This document shows, piece after piece, positions 1 to 7,055 of a stretch of 11,813 nucleotides of DNA (its first letter is position 1; every line of letters starts with the position of its first letter). The stretch comes from JBFWQM01 sp050249455 (lineage in GTDB: Bacteria; Pseudomonadota; Alphaproteobacteria; MPNO01; VGEU01), in NCBI GenBank assembly GCA_050249455.1, contig JBFWQM010000180.1:1-11813 (forward strand), given 5' to 3'. The translations under genes were made by a program, and so were the position numbers. Under the pieces are notes generated by a model, which had not been told where the DNA came from, searched no databases, and worked only from the letters and a program-made list of their open reading frames with translations.

Positions 1-1289
1 GGGATGCTGACGGCGGGGTGGCCGGTCAGGTTGAACAGGTTCAGGGTGCTGCACCACGATTGGCGCATGTCGCCGGCGGGCTGGCCGTCGATCTCGATCG
101 GGTCGAGCGCGTCGTGGTCGGCGCGCAGCGGCAGCCGGCTGATGGTCGGCGTCAGCACGAAGTCGCTGGTGTCGAACCACGCCTGCACCGCGCGGAAGAG
201 CAGGGTGCGCTTGTAGAGCGCGTTCTGGACCGTGGCGCCGGTATAGGTCTGGCCCTCCCTGACGCCGGCGAGCAAAGCGGGGTCCATTAGATGCGGCGCG
301 GTCTCCGCGTCCTTTGCGAAGCGGACGGCCCAGTTCGACTGCTGCAGCACGCGCCAGGTCGGCTCGGCGTTCTCGAAAGCCGCGTCCACCGGCGTCACGG
401 CGGCGCCGAGGTCCGCGAAGACGCCGAGCGCCGCCTCGCACGCCGCGCGCACCGGCGCGGACAGCAGGGTGTTGCCGAGCAGCGGCCGCCACGCCAGCCG
501 CAGCCCGTCGAGGCGGGCGGCCTGCGCGAGGCCGGCCTCGCTGCGCGTCGGCGTGGTCGCCAGCGACCACGGGTCGGAGGCGTCGGGGCCCGACAGCACG
601 TCGAGCATGCGCGCGGTGTCGCGCACGGTGCGCGCCATGATGCCGAGGTGGATGAAGTTGGCGAAGCCGTCCGGCACCTGGTTGTGCGGCACAAGGCCGA
701 GCGTTGGCTTGAACCCGACGATGCCGGTGCACGCCGCCGGCAGGCGGGTGGAGGCGCCGGCGTCGGTGGCGAGCGACAGCGGCCCCAGTCCGGCGGCCAC
801 CGCGGCGGCGGACCCGCCGCTCGACCCTCCCGGGGTGAGGTCGAGGTTCCACGGATTTCGCGTGGTGCCGAACAGCGGCGCGTCGGTCAGCAGCTTGTTG
901 GCGAAATCCGGCGTCGTGGTCTTGCCGATCACGATGGCGCCCGCCGCCTTCAGCCGCTTCACGGCCACGGCGTCGGCCGGCGGCACGTTCGATTCCATCA
1001 GCTTCGAGCCGAAGGTGGTGCGCACGCCGGCGGTGTTGATGATGTCCTTGATGCTGACCGGCACGCCGTGCAGCGGGCTCAGCTTGTCGCCCTGCGCGAC
1101 CGCGGCATCGGCGGCCCGCGCGGCGGCCCGCGCCTCGTCGGCGCAGACGGTGATGTAGGCGTTCAGGGTGGGCTGCGCGGCGTCGATGCGGGCGAGCAAC
1201 GTCTCCAGCGCGTCCTCCGACTTGGTCCGTCCGTTGCGGATCGCGTCGGCGAGGTCGACGGCGGAGGCGTAGGGATCGGCTGGCGGCAC
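1..1289 (-). CDS. Amidase-signature family hydrolase (C-terminus cut by window edge)
   Basis: Hydrolyses a C-N bond of an amide, probably cytoplasmic as no signal peptide is seen; the substrate is unknown. The 429 visible residues carry the whole Ser-cisSer-Lys apparatus: Lys81 in GVPVSIKDI, Ser156 in GGSSGGSAAAVAAG and Ser180 in TDAGASTRLPAA. The 24-residue spacing between the two serines is that of the family. The usual TDxGGSIRxPA is altered (Gly to Ala, Ile to Thr) around the nucleophile. Family members run about 450-500 residues, so some 30-70 residues are lost beyond base 1. I chose the GTG start at 1289 (VPPADPYASA) because a GGAGA lies 7-8 nt upstream; no in-frame ATG fits. It diverges from the marR gene at 1391, so that regulator may control it. 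GatA is the main alternative, but no gatB or gatC is beside it and a MarR neighbour suits a catabolic amidase better. Confidence 0.9.
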   Translation of the reverse strand, partial: MPPADPYASAVDLADAIRNGRTKSEDALETLLARIDAAQPTLNAYITVCADEARAAARAADAAVAQGDKLSPLHGVPVSIKDIINTAGVRTTFGSKLMESNVPPADAVAVKRLKAAGAIVIGKTTTPDFANKLLTDAPLFGTTRNPWNLDLTPGGSSGGSAAAVAAGLGPLSLATDAGASTRLPAACTGIVGFKPTLGLVPHNQVPDGFANFIHLGIMARTVRDTARMLDVLSGPDASDPWSLATTPTRSEAGLAQAARLDGLRLAWRPLLGNTLLSAPVRAACEAALGVFADLGAAVTPVDAAFENAEPTWRVLQQSNWAVRFAKDAETAPHLMDPALLAGVREGQTYTGATVQNALYKRTLLFRAVQAWFDTSDFVLTPTISRLPLRADHDALDPIEIDGQPAGDMRQSWCSTLNLFNLTGHPAVSI

Positions 1290-1312
1290 GGGCTGGTCTC
1301 CGGCAGGAAAAA

Positions 1313-1322
1313 CAGTATACTG
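1313..1322. promoter_or_regulatory. 10-bp perfect palindrome, candidate MarR operator
   Basis: CAGTATACTG reads the same on both strands. It sits in the 101-bp spacer between the divergent amidase (start 1289) and marR (start 1391). It contains TATACT, close to a -10 box, in both directions, so a bound protein could block transcription of both genes. MarR regulators usually bind palindromes of about 16-20 bp beside their own gene. This one is short, and its flanks do not extend the symmetry. The regulatory role is inference from position. Confidence 0.45.
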
Positions 1323-1390
1323 ACGAGTGTGGCGGTCCCGTCCCGGACCGTCAACGCGGACGCGGGTCGCGGAACCAGCGGGGAGTGCGG

Positions 1391-1885
1391 ATGAACAAGG
1401 TCGCCACCGAACAGCCCGATGCGGCCAGTTCGCTGCGCACCGAGCTCGGCGAGCGTCCCGGCTATCTGATACGCCGCCTGCACCAGATCCACGTCGCGCT
1501 GTTCCTGGAGGAATGTGGCGACGAGCTCACGCCGGTCCAGTACGGCGTGATGTCGGTGCTGTTCGCCCAGCCGGGCATGGACCAGATCTCGCTCGCCGCC
1601 GAAGTCGGCATCGACCGCACCAACGTCGCCGACGTCCTGGCGCGGCTGGAGGCGCGCGGCATGCTGCGCCGGGCGGTCTGCGATCGCGACAAGCGGATGA
1701 AGCGGGCGCACCTGACGCCGGCCGGCGAGGGGCTGGTCCGCCGCCTGGAGGCGCGGATGCTGGCGGCCCAGGACCGGCTGATGGCGCCGCTGCCGCCGGA
1801 CAGGCGCCGCGCGTTCCTGGCCCTGCTGACCGAGCTGGTCGACGCCAACAACGCCTACAGCCGCGCGCCGGCGCGCTCGGGTTGA
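1391..1885 (+). CDS. MarR-family transcriptional regulator
   Basis: A 164-residue dimeric winged-helix repressor, the usual MarR length. The DNA-binding part spans about residues 47-110: LTPVQYGVMSVL leads in, a recognition helix follows near residues 75-90 (DRTNVADVLARLEARG), and the wing is the basic DRDKRMKRAHLTPAG at about 98-112. The flanking helices at both ends would form the dimer interface and ligand pocket. Members commonly respond to small phenolic or aromatic ligands, which would suit the neighbouring UbiD decarboxylase, but the ligand is unknown. I chose the ATG at 1391 because GGGAG lies about 6 nt upstream; a GTG at 1385 is in frame but overlaps that site. The gene diverges from the amidase and lies 56 bp before the ABM-like gene. 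The palindrome at 1313-1322 is a likely site of autoregulation. Confidence 0.9.
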   Translation: MNKVATEQPDAASSLRTELGERPGYLIRRLHQIHVALFLEECGDELTPVQYGVMSVLFAQPGMDQISLAAEVGIDRTNVADVLARLEARGMLRRAVCDRDKRMKRAHLTPAGEGLVRRLEARMLAAQDRLMAPLPPDRRRAFLALLTELVDANNAYSRAPARSG

Positions 1886-1909
1886 TATGCCGCGGCAGTA
1901 GGGTATAGT
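1882..1909 (+). promoter_or_regulatory. Sigma70-like promoter for the ABM-like gene
   Basis: TTGATA (1882-1887) and TATAGT (1904-1909) are separated by 16 bp, and the gene start at 1942 lies about 25 bp downstream of a likely transcription start. The -35 box overlaps the marR stop codon (1883-1885). AT-rich hexamers this good are rare in such GC-rich DNA. The match is by eye only, and transcription was not tested. Confidence 0.5.
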
Positions 1910-1941
1910 CAGAAGCCGCATTCTAATCGGAGGAGAGCAAG

Positions 1942-2319
1942 ATGTCGCAGGAGCCGCTGGGCAAGAAGGGCAACTTCTTCCACATCTACGATTTCTACGT
2001 GAAGCCGGGCACGGGCGACGAGTTCGTCAAGCTGTTCGAGAAGTTCGACTATTCCGACGACAACCCGATGCACAAGTCGTCCGCCCAGGTGAAGGACGGC
2101 GTGATGCTGCAGGACACGAAGGACCCGGACCACTACTGGCTGATCGCCGAGTGGTCGGACGTGGACGAGCACGCGCGCATCCTGCAGATCCTCGCCGGCA
2201 AGATGAAGCCCGAGTTCCTCAATTACATCGTGGACCTCGACAAGGGCGCCTTCGTGCCGAAGTATGCCAAGATCGTTTCCTCGACGCCGCAGGACATCCT
2301 CAACCAAGCGGCCGAGTAG
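1942..2319 (+). CDS. Small ABM-like dimeric alpha/beta-barrel protein, function unknown
   Basis: A 125-residue soluble protein resembling the antibiotic-biosynthesis-monooxygenase (ABM) type of ferredoxin-like alpha/beta barrel. The pattern visible is an opening strand FFHIYDFYVKPG, a helix GDEFVKLFEKF, a strand around VMLQDTKDPDHYWLIAEW, and a helix SDVDEHARILQILAGKM, followed by a C-terminal extension with GAFVPKYAKIV. Members include cofactor-free monooxygenases of aromatic substrates, haem-degrading enzymes and many proteins of unknown role, so no reaction can be assigned. The start is secure: GGAGGAG lies 6 nt before the ATG. It has its own likely promoter, and a strong hairpin follows, so it may be transcribed alone. 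Lying between marR and ubiD, it could act on, bind or detoxify an intermediate of the same pathway; that is inference. Confidence 0.7.
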   Translation: MSQEPLGKKGNFFHIYDFYVKPGTGDEFVKLFEKFDYSDDNPMHKSSAQVKDGVMLQDTKDPDHYWLIAEWSDVDEHARILQILAGKMKPEFLNYIVDLDKGAFVPKYAKIVSSTPQDILNQAAE

Positions 2320-2356
2320 CCCGTCGCAGCGCCACCGGCGCCGACGCAGCGACACG

Positions 2357-2396
2357 CAGCCGGGGTCGATCGCGCGACCCCGGCTGTTCGTCCTTC
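2357..2396 (+). terminator. Intrinsic-terminator-like hairpin between the ABM-like gene and ubiD
   Basis: A 12-bp perfect stem (arms 2357-2368 and 2375-2386, CAGCCGGGGTCG and its complement) closes a 6-nt loop. It is followed by the moderately T-rich TTCGTCCTTC. It begins 38 bp after the ABM-like stop and ends over 30 bp before ubiD. It probably stops or weakens transcription into ubiD. The T-tract is poor, so partial read-through or another stem role is possible. Confidence 0.6.
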
Positions 2397-2429
2397 AGCC
2401 AACCGGTCCGAATCCCGCGGAGCTTCGTC

Positions 2430-3914
2430 ATGCTGAGCAACCAGCGCGCGCAGATACCCTACGACGACCTGCGCGAGTGGATCGTCGAGGCCGAGCGGCT
2501 GGGCGAGGTGCGCACCTTGACGGGCCTCAACTGGCAGAACGACATCGGCGACGTGGCGGAAGCCGTGCTGCGCGCCGACGACGGACCGGCGGTGATCTTC
2601 GACGAGGTCGAGGGCTGCCCGAAGGGCCACCGGCTGATCATCAACGTGTTCGCCGGCAAGCGGCGCAACATGACCCTGGGCTTCCCGGCGGAGCTCACCA
2701 AGCAGGAGCTCTCGGACGCCTGCTACGAGTCCTACCACAAGGAACGCAAGCACATCCCGCACGTCATCGTCGACGACGGGCCGGTGTTCGAGAACGTGCT
2801 GATGGGCGACGACGTCGATGTCTCGTTGTTCCCGACGCCGATCTGGCATGCGGCCGACGGCGGCCGCTACATCGGCACCGGCACCTACACGGTGACGCAG
2901 GACCCCGACACCGGCTGGATCAACGTCGGCACCTACCGGGCGATGATCCACGACAACAAGACGGTCGGCTGCCTGATGGTGCCCGGCAAGCACGGCGCGA
3001 TCCACCGCGACAAGTATTTCGCGCGCGGCGAGCCGTGCCCGGTCGCAATGATCGTCGGCGGCGACCCGATCACCTTCTTCTCGGGCTGCACCGAGGTGCC
3101 GTATGAGGTGTGCGAGTACGACGTCGTCGGCGGCATGCGCGGCAAGCCGGTCGAATGCGTGCGCGGCAAGCTGACCGGCCTGCCGATCCCGGCCAACGCC
3201 GAGATCGTGCTGGAAGGCTACATCGACCCCAAGACGCGGGTGGTGGAAGGGCCGTTCGGCGAATGGACCGGCTATTACGCCGGCGGCGCGCGGCCGGCAC
3301 CGGTGATCGAGATCAAGGCGATCTATCACCGCAACAACCCGATCATTCTGGGCTTTCCGCCGATGGGCGCCGGCGCCGACGAGCTGTCGCGCTACCGCGC
3401 CATCATGCGCTCGGCGATGCTGAAGCAGGACATCAACAACGCCGGCGTGCCGGACGTGACTGGCGTGTGGTGCCACGAGATCGGCTCGTCGCGCCTGCTG
3501 CACGGCATCGCGATCAAGCAGCGCTATCCCGGCCACGCCAAGCAGGCCGGCGTGATCGCGACGCAGGTCGGCGCGAGCGTCTACGCCAACAAGTACGTCG
3601 TGGTGGTTGATGACGACGTCGACGTTACCAACCTCGAAGAGCTGATGTGGGCGATGATCACGCGCTCGGACCCGGCGACCTCGATCGATTTCATCAAGGG
3701 CGCGCGCAATTCCCCCGCCGACGCACGGCTGATGCCGGAACAGCGCACCAGCGGCGAACTCACCACGTCGCGTTGCATCATCGACGCGTGCCGGCCGTTC
3801 CACTGGCGCGACCAATTCCCCAAGGTCAACGCGCCGACGATGGAGCAGGCGCGCAGCGCGCGCGAGCGGTTCGGCTGGATGCTCGACCCGGCGAACCGGT
3901 ACAAGCCGAGCTAG
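2430..3914 (+). CDS. UbiD-family prenylated-FMN-dependent decarboxylase
   Basis: A reversible (de)carboxylase of aromatic or alpha,beta-unsaturated acids that uses prenylated FMN. It has 494 residues, the normal UbiD length. Comparing from memory with fungal Fdc1, the catalytic Arg-Glu-Glu set appears as Arg170 (NVGTYR), Glu273 and Glu278 (VVEGPFGEWTGYY). The metal/cofactor ligands appear as Asn165, His188 (VPGKHGA) and about Glu229 (YEVCEYD). All are in family-like spacing, so the enzyme looks active. I chose the ATG at 2430 (MLSNQRAQIPYDD) because GGAG lies 7 nt upstream and homology starts there; longer frames reach back into the preceding gene. No UbiX flavin prenyltransferase lies in the window, so the cofactor must be made elsewhere. 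The marR/amidase neighbours favour a catabolic substrate over ubiquinone biosynthesis, but the substrate is unknown. Confidence 0.93.
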   Translation: MLSNQRAQIPYDDLREWIVEAERLGEVRTLTGLNWQNDIGDVAEAVLRADDGPAVIFDEVEGCPKGHRLIINVFAGKRRNMTLGFPAELTKQELSDACYESYHKERKHIPHVIVDDGPVFENVLMGDDVDVSLFPTPIWHAADGGRYIGTGTYTVTQDPDTGWINVGTYRAMIHDNKTVGCLMVPGKHGAIHRDKYFARGEPCPVAMIVGGDPITFFSGCTEVPYEVCEYDVVGGMRGKPVECVRGKLTGLPIPANAEIVLEGYIDPKTRVVEGPFGEWTGYYAGGARPAPVIEIKAIYHRNNPIILGFPPMGAGADELSRYRAIMRSAMLKQDINNAGVPDVTGVWCHEIGSSRLLHGIAIKQRYPGHAKQAGVIATQVGASVYANKYVVVVDDDVDVTNLEELMWAMITRSDPATSIDFIKGARNSPADARLMPEQRTSGELTTSRCIIDACRPFHWRDQFPKVNAPTMEQARSARERFGWMLDPANRYKPS

Positions 3915-3933
3915 ATCGCCCCTAGCGCATAAA

Positions 3934-3975
3934 GCGGGACCGCAATACGCGCGGGCCGCTACGCGCCTGTCCCGC
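3934..3975. terminator. Stem-loop between convergent ubiD and HicA-like genes
   Basis: GCGGGAC (3934-3940) pairs with GTCCCGC (3969-3975). Inside lies a smaller stem, GCGCG (3949-3953) with CGCGC (3962-3966). It sits in the 64-bp gap between the ubiD stop and the stop of the convergent HicA-like gene, where a bidirectional terminator is expected. No T-tract follows on either strand. Confidence 0.4.
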
Positions 3976-3978
3976 GCA

Positions 3979-4242
3979 TCAGGCCGGATAGGCGGCCGGA
4001 TCGATGCCGCATTCCGTCAGGAAGTGGCGGATCCGCACCACCTCGTCCTTCCCCAGCCCATGTGCGGCGCGGTGGAACGCGGCGTTGCGCCCGTTGAGCG
4101 TGACCCCGAGGCGGTTCCCGCTCATCGTCTCGACCGCGGCGCCGAGCTCATGGAGCATCGTCTCGACGTCCTTGACGTCGATGTTGGCGCTCGTCGGGTG
4201 TGCGAACAGGGCATGCAGGACCTTGCGGTGGCGATGGTTCAC
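3979..4242 (-). CDS. Orphan HicA-like small protein
   Basis: An 87-residue protein resembling the HicA mRNA-interferase fold: a helix HRKVLHALFAHP, a helix VKDVETMLHELGA, then strands around GNRLGVTLNGRNAAFHRA. True HicA toxins carry a catalytic His in a GSH-type turn; here that turn reads Gly42-Asn43-Arg44, so the key His seems absent. No HicB antitoxin gene is adjacent. It is therefore more likely a stand-alone RNA-binding-fold protein than a working toxin, though that rests on recalled family patterns. I chose the GTG start at 4242 because GGAG lies 7 nt upstream. It is last in the minus-strand pcm-ribA-gluQ group, 108 bp behind gluQ, and may be co-transcribed or have its own promoter in that spacer. 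Confidence 0.65.
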   Translation of the reverse strand: MNHRHRKVLHALFAHPTSANIDVKDVETMLHELGAAVETMSGNRLGVTLNGRNAAFHRAAHGLGKDEVVRIRHFLTECGIDPAAYPA

Positions 4243-4306
4243 GATGATTCTCCAGGACGACGAACGCAGAGCTTAAATTTCGCGTCCCTCATGCGGCGAA
4301 GGGAAC

Positions 4307-4320
4307 CGGCCGCGCGGCCG
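4307..4320. repeat. 14-bp perfect GC palindrome
   Basis: CGGCCGCGCGGCCG lies in the 108-bp spacer between gluQ and the HicA-like gene. It could fold as a hairpin in the transcript, with a tiny loop, or be a protein site. Such all-GC palindromes also arise by chance in DNA of this composition, so no role is claimed. Confidence 0.35.
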
Positions 4321-4350
4321 CGCGACGAAGTGCCTCGCCCCTGCGGATCG

Positions 4351-5187
4351 CTAGGCCGTCCGTCGCCGCGCCTCGTCGAGGACTTCGGCGGCGGTGCGGC
4401 CGGCGGCGCGAAAGTCGCGCAGGGCGAAGGCGGGCGCCCGCTTGGCCAGCCGGCGGCCGGAGTCGTCGCGCACCAGGCCGTGGTGGTGCCATTGCGGCAC
4501 CGGCAGCCCAAGTGTCGCCTGCAGGAGGCGGTGCACGTGGGTCGCCGCGAACAGGTCGTCGCCGCGCGTGACAAGGTCGATTCCCTGGGCGGCGTCGTCG
4601 ATGACGACGGCGAGGTGATAGCTCGCCGGCGTGTCCTTGCGCCCCAGCACGATGTCGCCGAATAGGTCCGGCCGCGCGTCCTGCACGCCGCGGCCCCGGT
4701 CGGTCCAGGTCAGCGGCCCGGCCCGCCGCTGCGCCTGTTGCATGTCGAGACGCAGCGCATAGGCATCGCCGCGCGCGATGCGCGCCTGCCGCGCATCGGG
4801 CGCGAGCGCGCGGCAGGTGCCGGGATAGAGCGGCCCGTCCGGGCCGGCTTGCACGAGGTGCGGCGCGGCCGACGCCGCGGCGATGTCGCGGCGGGAGCAG
4901 AAGCACGGATACAGGAGACCGTCGGCGGACAGCCGGTCGAGCGCGGCGCGGTAGGCGTCGAGGCGCGCCGACTGCCGCATCACCGGCCGGGCCCAGTCGA
5001 GGCCGAGCCAGGCGAGGTCGTCGAGGATCGCCGCCTCGTACTCCGGGCGGCAGCGGTCGCGGTCGATGTCCTCGATCCGGACCAGGAAGCGGCCGCCCGT
5101 CGCGTGTGCCTGCGCGAACCAGGCGGCGTAGGCATGGCCCAGATGCAGGAGACCGGTCGGGCTGGGCGCGAAGCGGGTGACGGTCAT
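4351..5187 (-). CDS. gluQ: Glutamyl-Q tRNA(Asp) synthetase
   Basis: Activates glutamate and attaches it to the queuosine base at position 34 of tRNA(Asp), a cytoplasmic tRNA modification. The 278 residues match a truncated glutamyl-tRNA synthetase lacking the anticodon-binding domain. The opening RFAPSPTGLLHLGHA holds the HIGH-like HLGH (15-18). RIEDIDRDRCRPEY follows at about 37-50. The zinc site typical of GluQ-RS, CxC...Yx3C, is seen as Cys95, Cys97, Tyr121 and Cys125. A degenerate KMSKS loop, RRLAKR, is at 245-250. The ATG at 5187 starts directly at MTVTRFAPSP, although no strong ribosome binding site is visible. It lies 15 bp behind ribA, so it is probably in one operon and may rely on ribosomes finishing ribA. 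A full-length discriminating GluRS is excluded by length. Confidence 0.95.
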   Translation of the reverse strand: MTVTRFAPSPTGLLHLGHAYAAWFAQAHATGGRFLVRIEDIDRDRCRPEYEAAILDDLAWLGLDWARPVMRQSARLDAYRAALDRLSADGLLYPCFCSRRDIAAASAAPHLVQAGPDGPLYPGTCRALAPDARQARIARGDAYALRLDMQQAQRRAGPLTWTDRGRGVQDARPDLFGDIVLGRKDTPASYHLAVVIDDAAQGIDLVTRGDDLFAATHVHRLLQATLGLPVPQWHHHGLVRDDSGRRLAKRAPAFALRDFRAAGRTAAEVLDEARRRTA

Positions 5188-5202
5188 CGGCGATGCCGAG
5201 GC

Positions 5203-6294
5203 CTAGAGCAGGTGGCCGCCCTTCTTGGCCTTGATCGAGAGGTAGAAGGCGTTGTGGTCGTTGGCGGCGAAGGCGTGCGGCACGCGCTCGACGACCGCGA
5301 TGCCGAGCTGCTCCAGCCCGGCGACCTTGTCGGGGTTGTTGGTCATCAGCCGGACCTTGGAGTAGCCGAGGTGGCGCAGCATCTCGGCAGCGGGCAGGAA
5401 CAGCCGCTCGTCGTCGCGGAAGCCGAGCCGCTGGTTGGCCTCGAACGTGTCGAAGCCCTGGCCCTGCAGCTGGTAGGCACGCAGCTTGTTGAGCAGGCCG
5501 ATGCCGCGGCCCTCCTGGCGCAGATAGAGCAGGATGCCGGCACCTTCCGCCGCGATCTGGTCGATCGCGCCGCGCAGCTGGTCGCCGCAGTCGCACTTGA
5601 GCGAGCCGAGAAGGTCGCCGGTGAAGCATTCGGAATGGATGCGGATCAGCACCGGACCCGGCTTCGCCGGCTCGCCGATGACGATGGCGAGGTGCTCGGT
5701 GCCGCCGTCGCGCGGGCGGAAGGCGATGATGTGGGTGTTCTCCGCCGCCTGCAGCGGCACCTTGGCTTGGGTGACCAGGGTCAGCGACAGCGCGTTGGTC
5801 ACGTCGTAACGCAGCACCGGCTCCGCCGCCACGCGGATCATGTCGGCGGGCAGCCGTGCCGGGTCGGCGGCAACCGCCACCACGGCCGGCAGCAGCATGG
5901 CGACCTTGGCGAGCGCGACCGCTGCCTTGTGCAGCCCGGTCGCGCCGTCGCGGCGGACCGCGAACGGGCCGCGCAGCGGGTTGGCGAGGTCGAGCGCAGG
6001 ATCGGCCAGGCTGCGGATCACCTCCGCCGTCACGTGCCCCTTCACGGGCAGCAGGACGACGTCGGGGGTGTAGAGCATCAGCTTGAGGACGCCGGCGCGG
6101 TCGTGGGTCAGGACGAGGTCGAGCCCACCGCCGGCCAGGGCGGAAAGGCCGTCAAGCCGCGCCTGATCGGCGAATTCCGCGGCCAGGACCACGAGGACGG
6201 CGCCGTCCGCGCCGTTCACGGCGACCGGCAATCCCCGTCGCAGCTCCTGCGCCGCGCGCTCGACGATCACCAGCTCCGAGGGACCTGTCTCCAT
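5203..6294 (-). CDS. ribA: GTP cyclohydrolase II with degenerate RibB-like N-terminal domain
   Basis: Catalyses the first committed step of riboflavin synthesis: opening of GTP to a diaminopyrimidine phosphate with loss of formate and pyrophosphate. The C-terminal half is complete. It has the zinc cysteines 223, 234 and 236 (HSECFTGD...KCDCGD), the YLRQEGRGIGLLNKLRAY GTP loop, and the late RLMTNNPDKVAGL motif. The front 160 or so residues align with the place of 3,4-dihydroxy-2-butanone-4-phosphate synthase but lack its acidic DDExRENEGD motif (here VNGADGAVLVVLAAEF). That half is probably inactive, as in other alphaproteobacterial RibA proteins of about 360-380 residues. The start is uncertain: ATG 6294 (METGPSEL, weak GAGA 7 nt upstream), ATG 6306 and TTG 6330 are all in frame. 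It lies between pcm and gluQ with short gaps, suggesting one operon. Confidence 0.93.
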   Translation of the reverse strand: METGPSELVIVERAAQELRRGLPVAVNGADGAVLVVLAAEFADQARLDGLSALAGGGLDLVLTHDRAGVLKLMLYTPDVVLLPVKGHVTAEVIRSLADPALDLANPLRGPFAVRRDGATGLHKAAVALAKVAMLLPAVVAVAADPARLPADMIRVAAEPVLRYDVTNALSLTLVTQAKVPLQAAENTHIIAFRPRDGGTEHLAIVIGEPAKPGPVLIRIHSECFTGDLLGSLKCDCGDQLRGAIDQIAAEGAGILLYLRQEGRGIGLLNKLRAYQLQGQGFDTFEANQRLGFRDDERLFLPAAEMLRHLGYSKVRLMTNNPDKVAGLEQLGIAVVERVPHAFAANDHNAFYLSIKAKKGGHLL

Positions 6295-6349
6295 GACGGT
6301 TCTCATACGCGGCCAGGCAGGCCCGGGCAACTGTCGTGCGGGCGGCCCC

Positions 6350-7033
6350 TCATGACGAGCCGGGGAGCATGGGGACGAAGGCGACCGCCAGCATGCTGCG
6401 GCGCCGGATCGCGCCGTCGGCCTCGCGGGTCAGCAGCATCAGGGACTGGCCGTCATGGCCGGTCGCCACCGGGATCACCATCCGGCCGCCGGGGGCGAGC
6501 TGGGCCTCCAGCGCCGGCGGCACGGCCGGCGCCGCGGCGGTGACGATGATCGCGGCGAACGGCGCCGCTTCCGGCCAGCCCTGGTAGCCGTCGCCGGCCC
6601 GCACCGTGACGTTGGCGTAGCCGAGCGCGGCGAGCCGGGCGCGGGCCGCATCCGCCAGCGGCGCGATCCGCTCGATCGAATAGACCTTCCGGGCGAGCAA
6701 CGACAGGATCGCGGCCTGGTAGCCGGAGCCGGTGCCGATCTCAAGCACCGTGTCGTCGGGCTTTATATCGAGCAGCTCGGTCATCAGCGCGACGATATAG
6801 GGCTGCGAGATCGTCTGGCCATGGCCGATCGGCAGCGGCGAGTCGACATAGGCGACCTGCTCCTCGGATTCGGGGACGAAGCGGTGGCGCGGCACCGCCG
6901 CCAGCGCCGCGACGACCCGTTCGGAGATCGCCGGCCGGCCGGTCAGACCGGCGGTCGCCGCGGCTTCCGCCTGGATGGTCTCGATCATGGCGCGGCGGTC
7001 GTCGTCCCGCGCGGAGGCCCCCTCGTCCTTCAT
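6350..7033 (-). CDS. pcm: Protein-L-isoaspartate O-methyltransferase
   Basis: Repairs aged proteins by SAM-dependent methylation of L-isoaspartyl residues, in the cytoplasm. It has 227 residues, slightly longer than the usual 205-220 because of a charged N-terminus. Visible motifs are VPRHRFVP (48-54), the substrate loop IGHGQTISQPYIVALM (69-84), SAM motif I VLEIGTGSGYQAAIL (96-110) and the ribose-binding acidic end of the next strand, VYSIER (117-122). GDGYQGWPEAAPFAAIIVTAAAP matches the family's later motifs. I used the ATG at 7033, though no good ribosome binding site is seen; an internal ATG at codon 16 (MIETIQ) is possible. It heads the minus-strand group, lies 44-56 bp from ribA, and diverges from the metalloprotease genes across a 112-bp spacer. 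Confidence 0.95.
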   Translation of the reverse strand: MKDEGASARDDDRRAMIETIQAEAAATAGLTGRPAISERVVAALAAVPRHRFVPESEEQVAYVDSPLPIGHGQTISQPYIVALMTELLDIKPDDTVLEIGTGSGYQAAILSLLARKVYSIERIAPLADAARARLAALGYANVTVRAGDGYQGWPEAAPFAAIIVTAAAPAVPPALEAQLAPGGRMVIPVATGHDGQSLMLLTREADGAIRRRSMLAVAFVPMLPGSS

Positions 7034-7055
7034 TTCGGCCGCACATTCATGTCAT

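Noticed and set aside
291..1394. A 367-codon plus-strand frame at the left end
   Set aside because: It is the complement of the amidase gene; the minus frame has the full Ser-cisSer-Lys signature.
2223..3815. A 530-codon open frame on the minus strand
   Set aside because: It is antisense to ubiD, which has all family residues, and its sequence has no recognisable motif and a shadow-like composition.
3979..4242. A working HicAB toxin-antitoxin pair
   Set aside because: No HicB frame lies on either side, and the HicA-like protein seems to lack its catalytic His.
4738..6543. A 601-codon open frame on the plus strand
   Set aside because: It lies antisense to gluQ, ribA and part of pcm, which have clear motifs. 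Its composition is the Arg/Gly/Val/Asp-rich kind produced by the complement of GC-rich codons.
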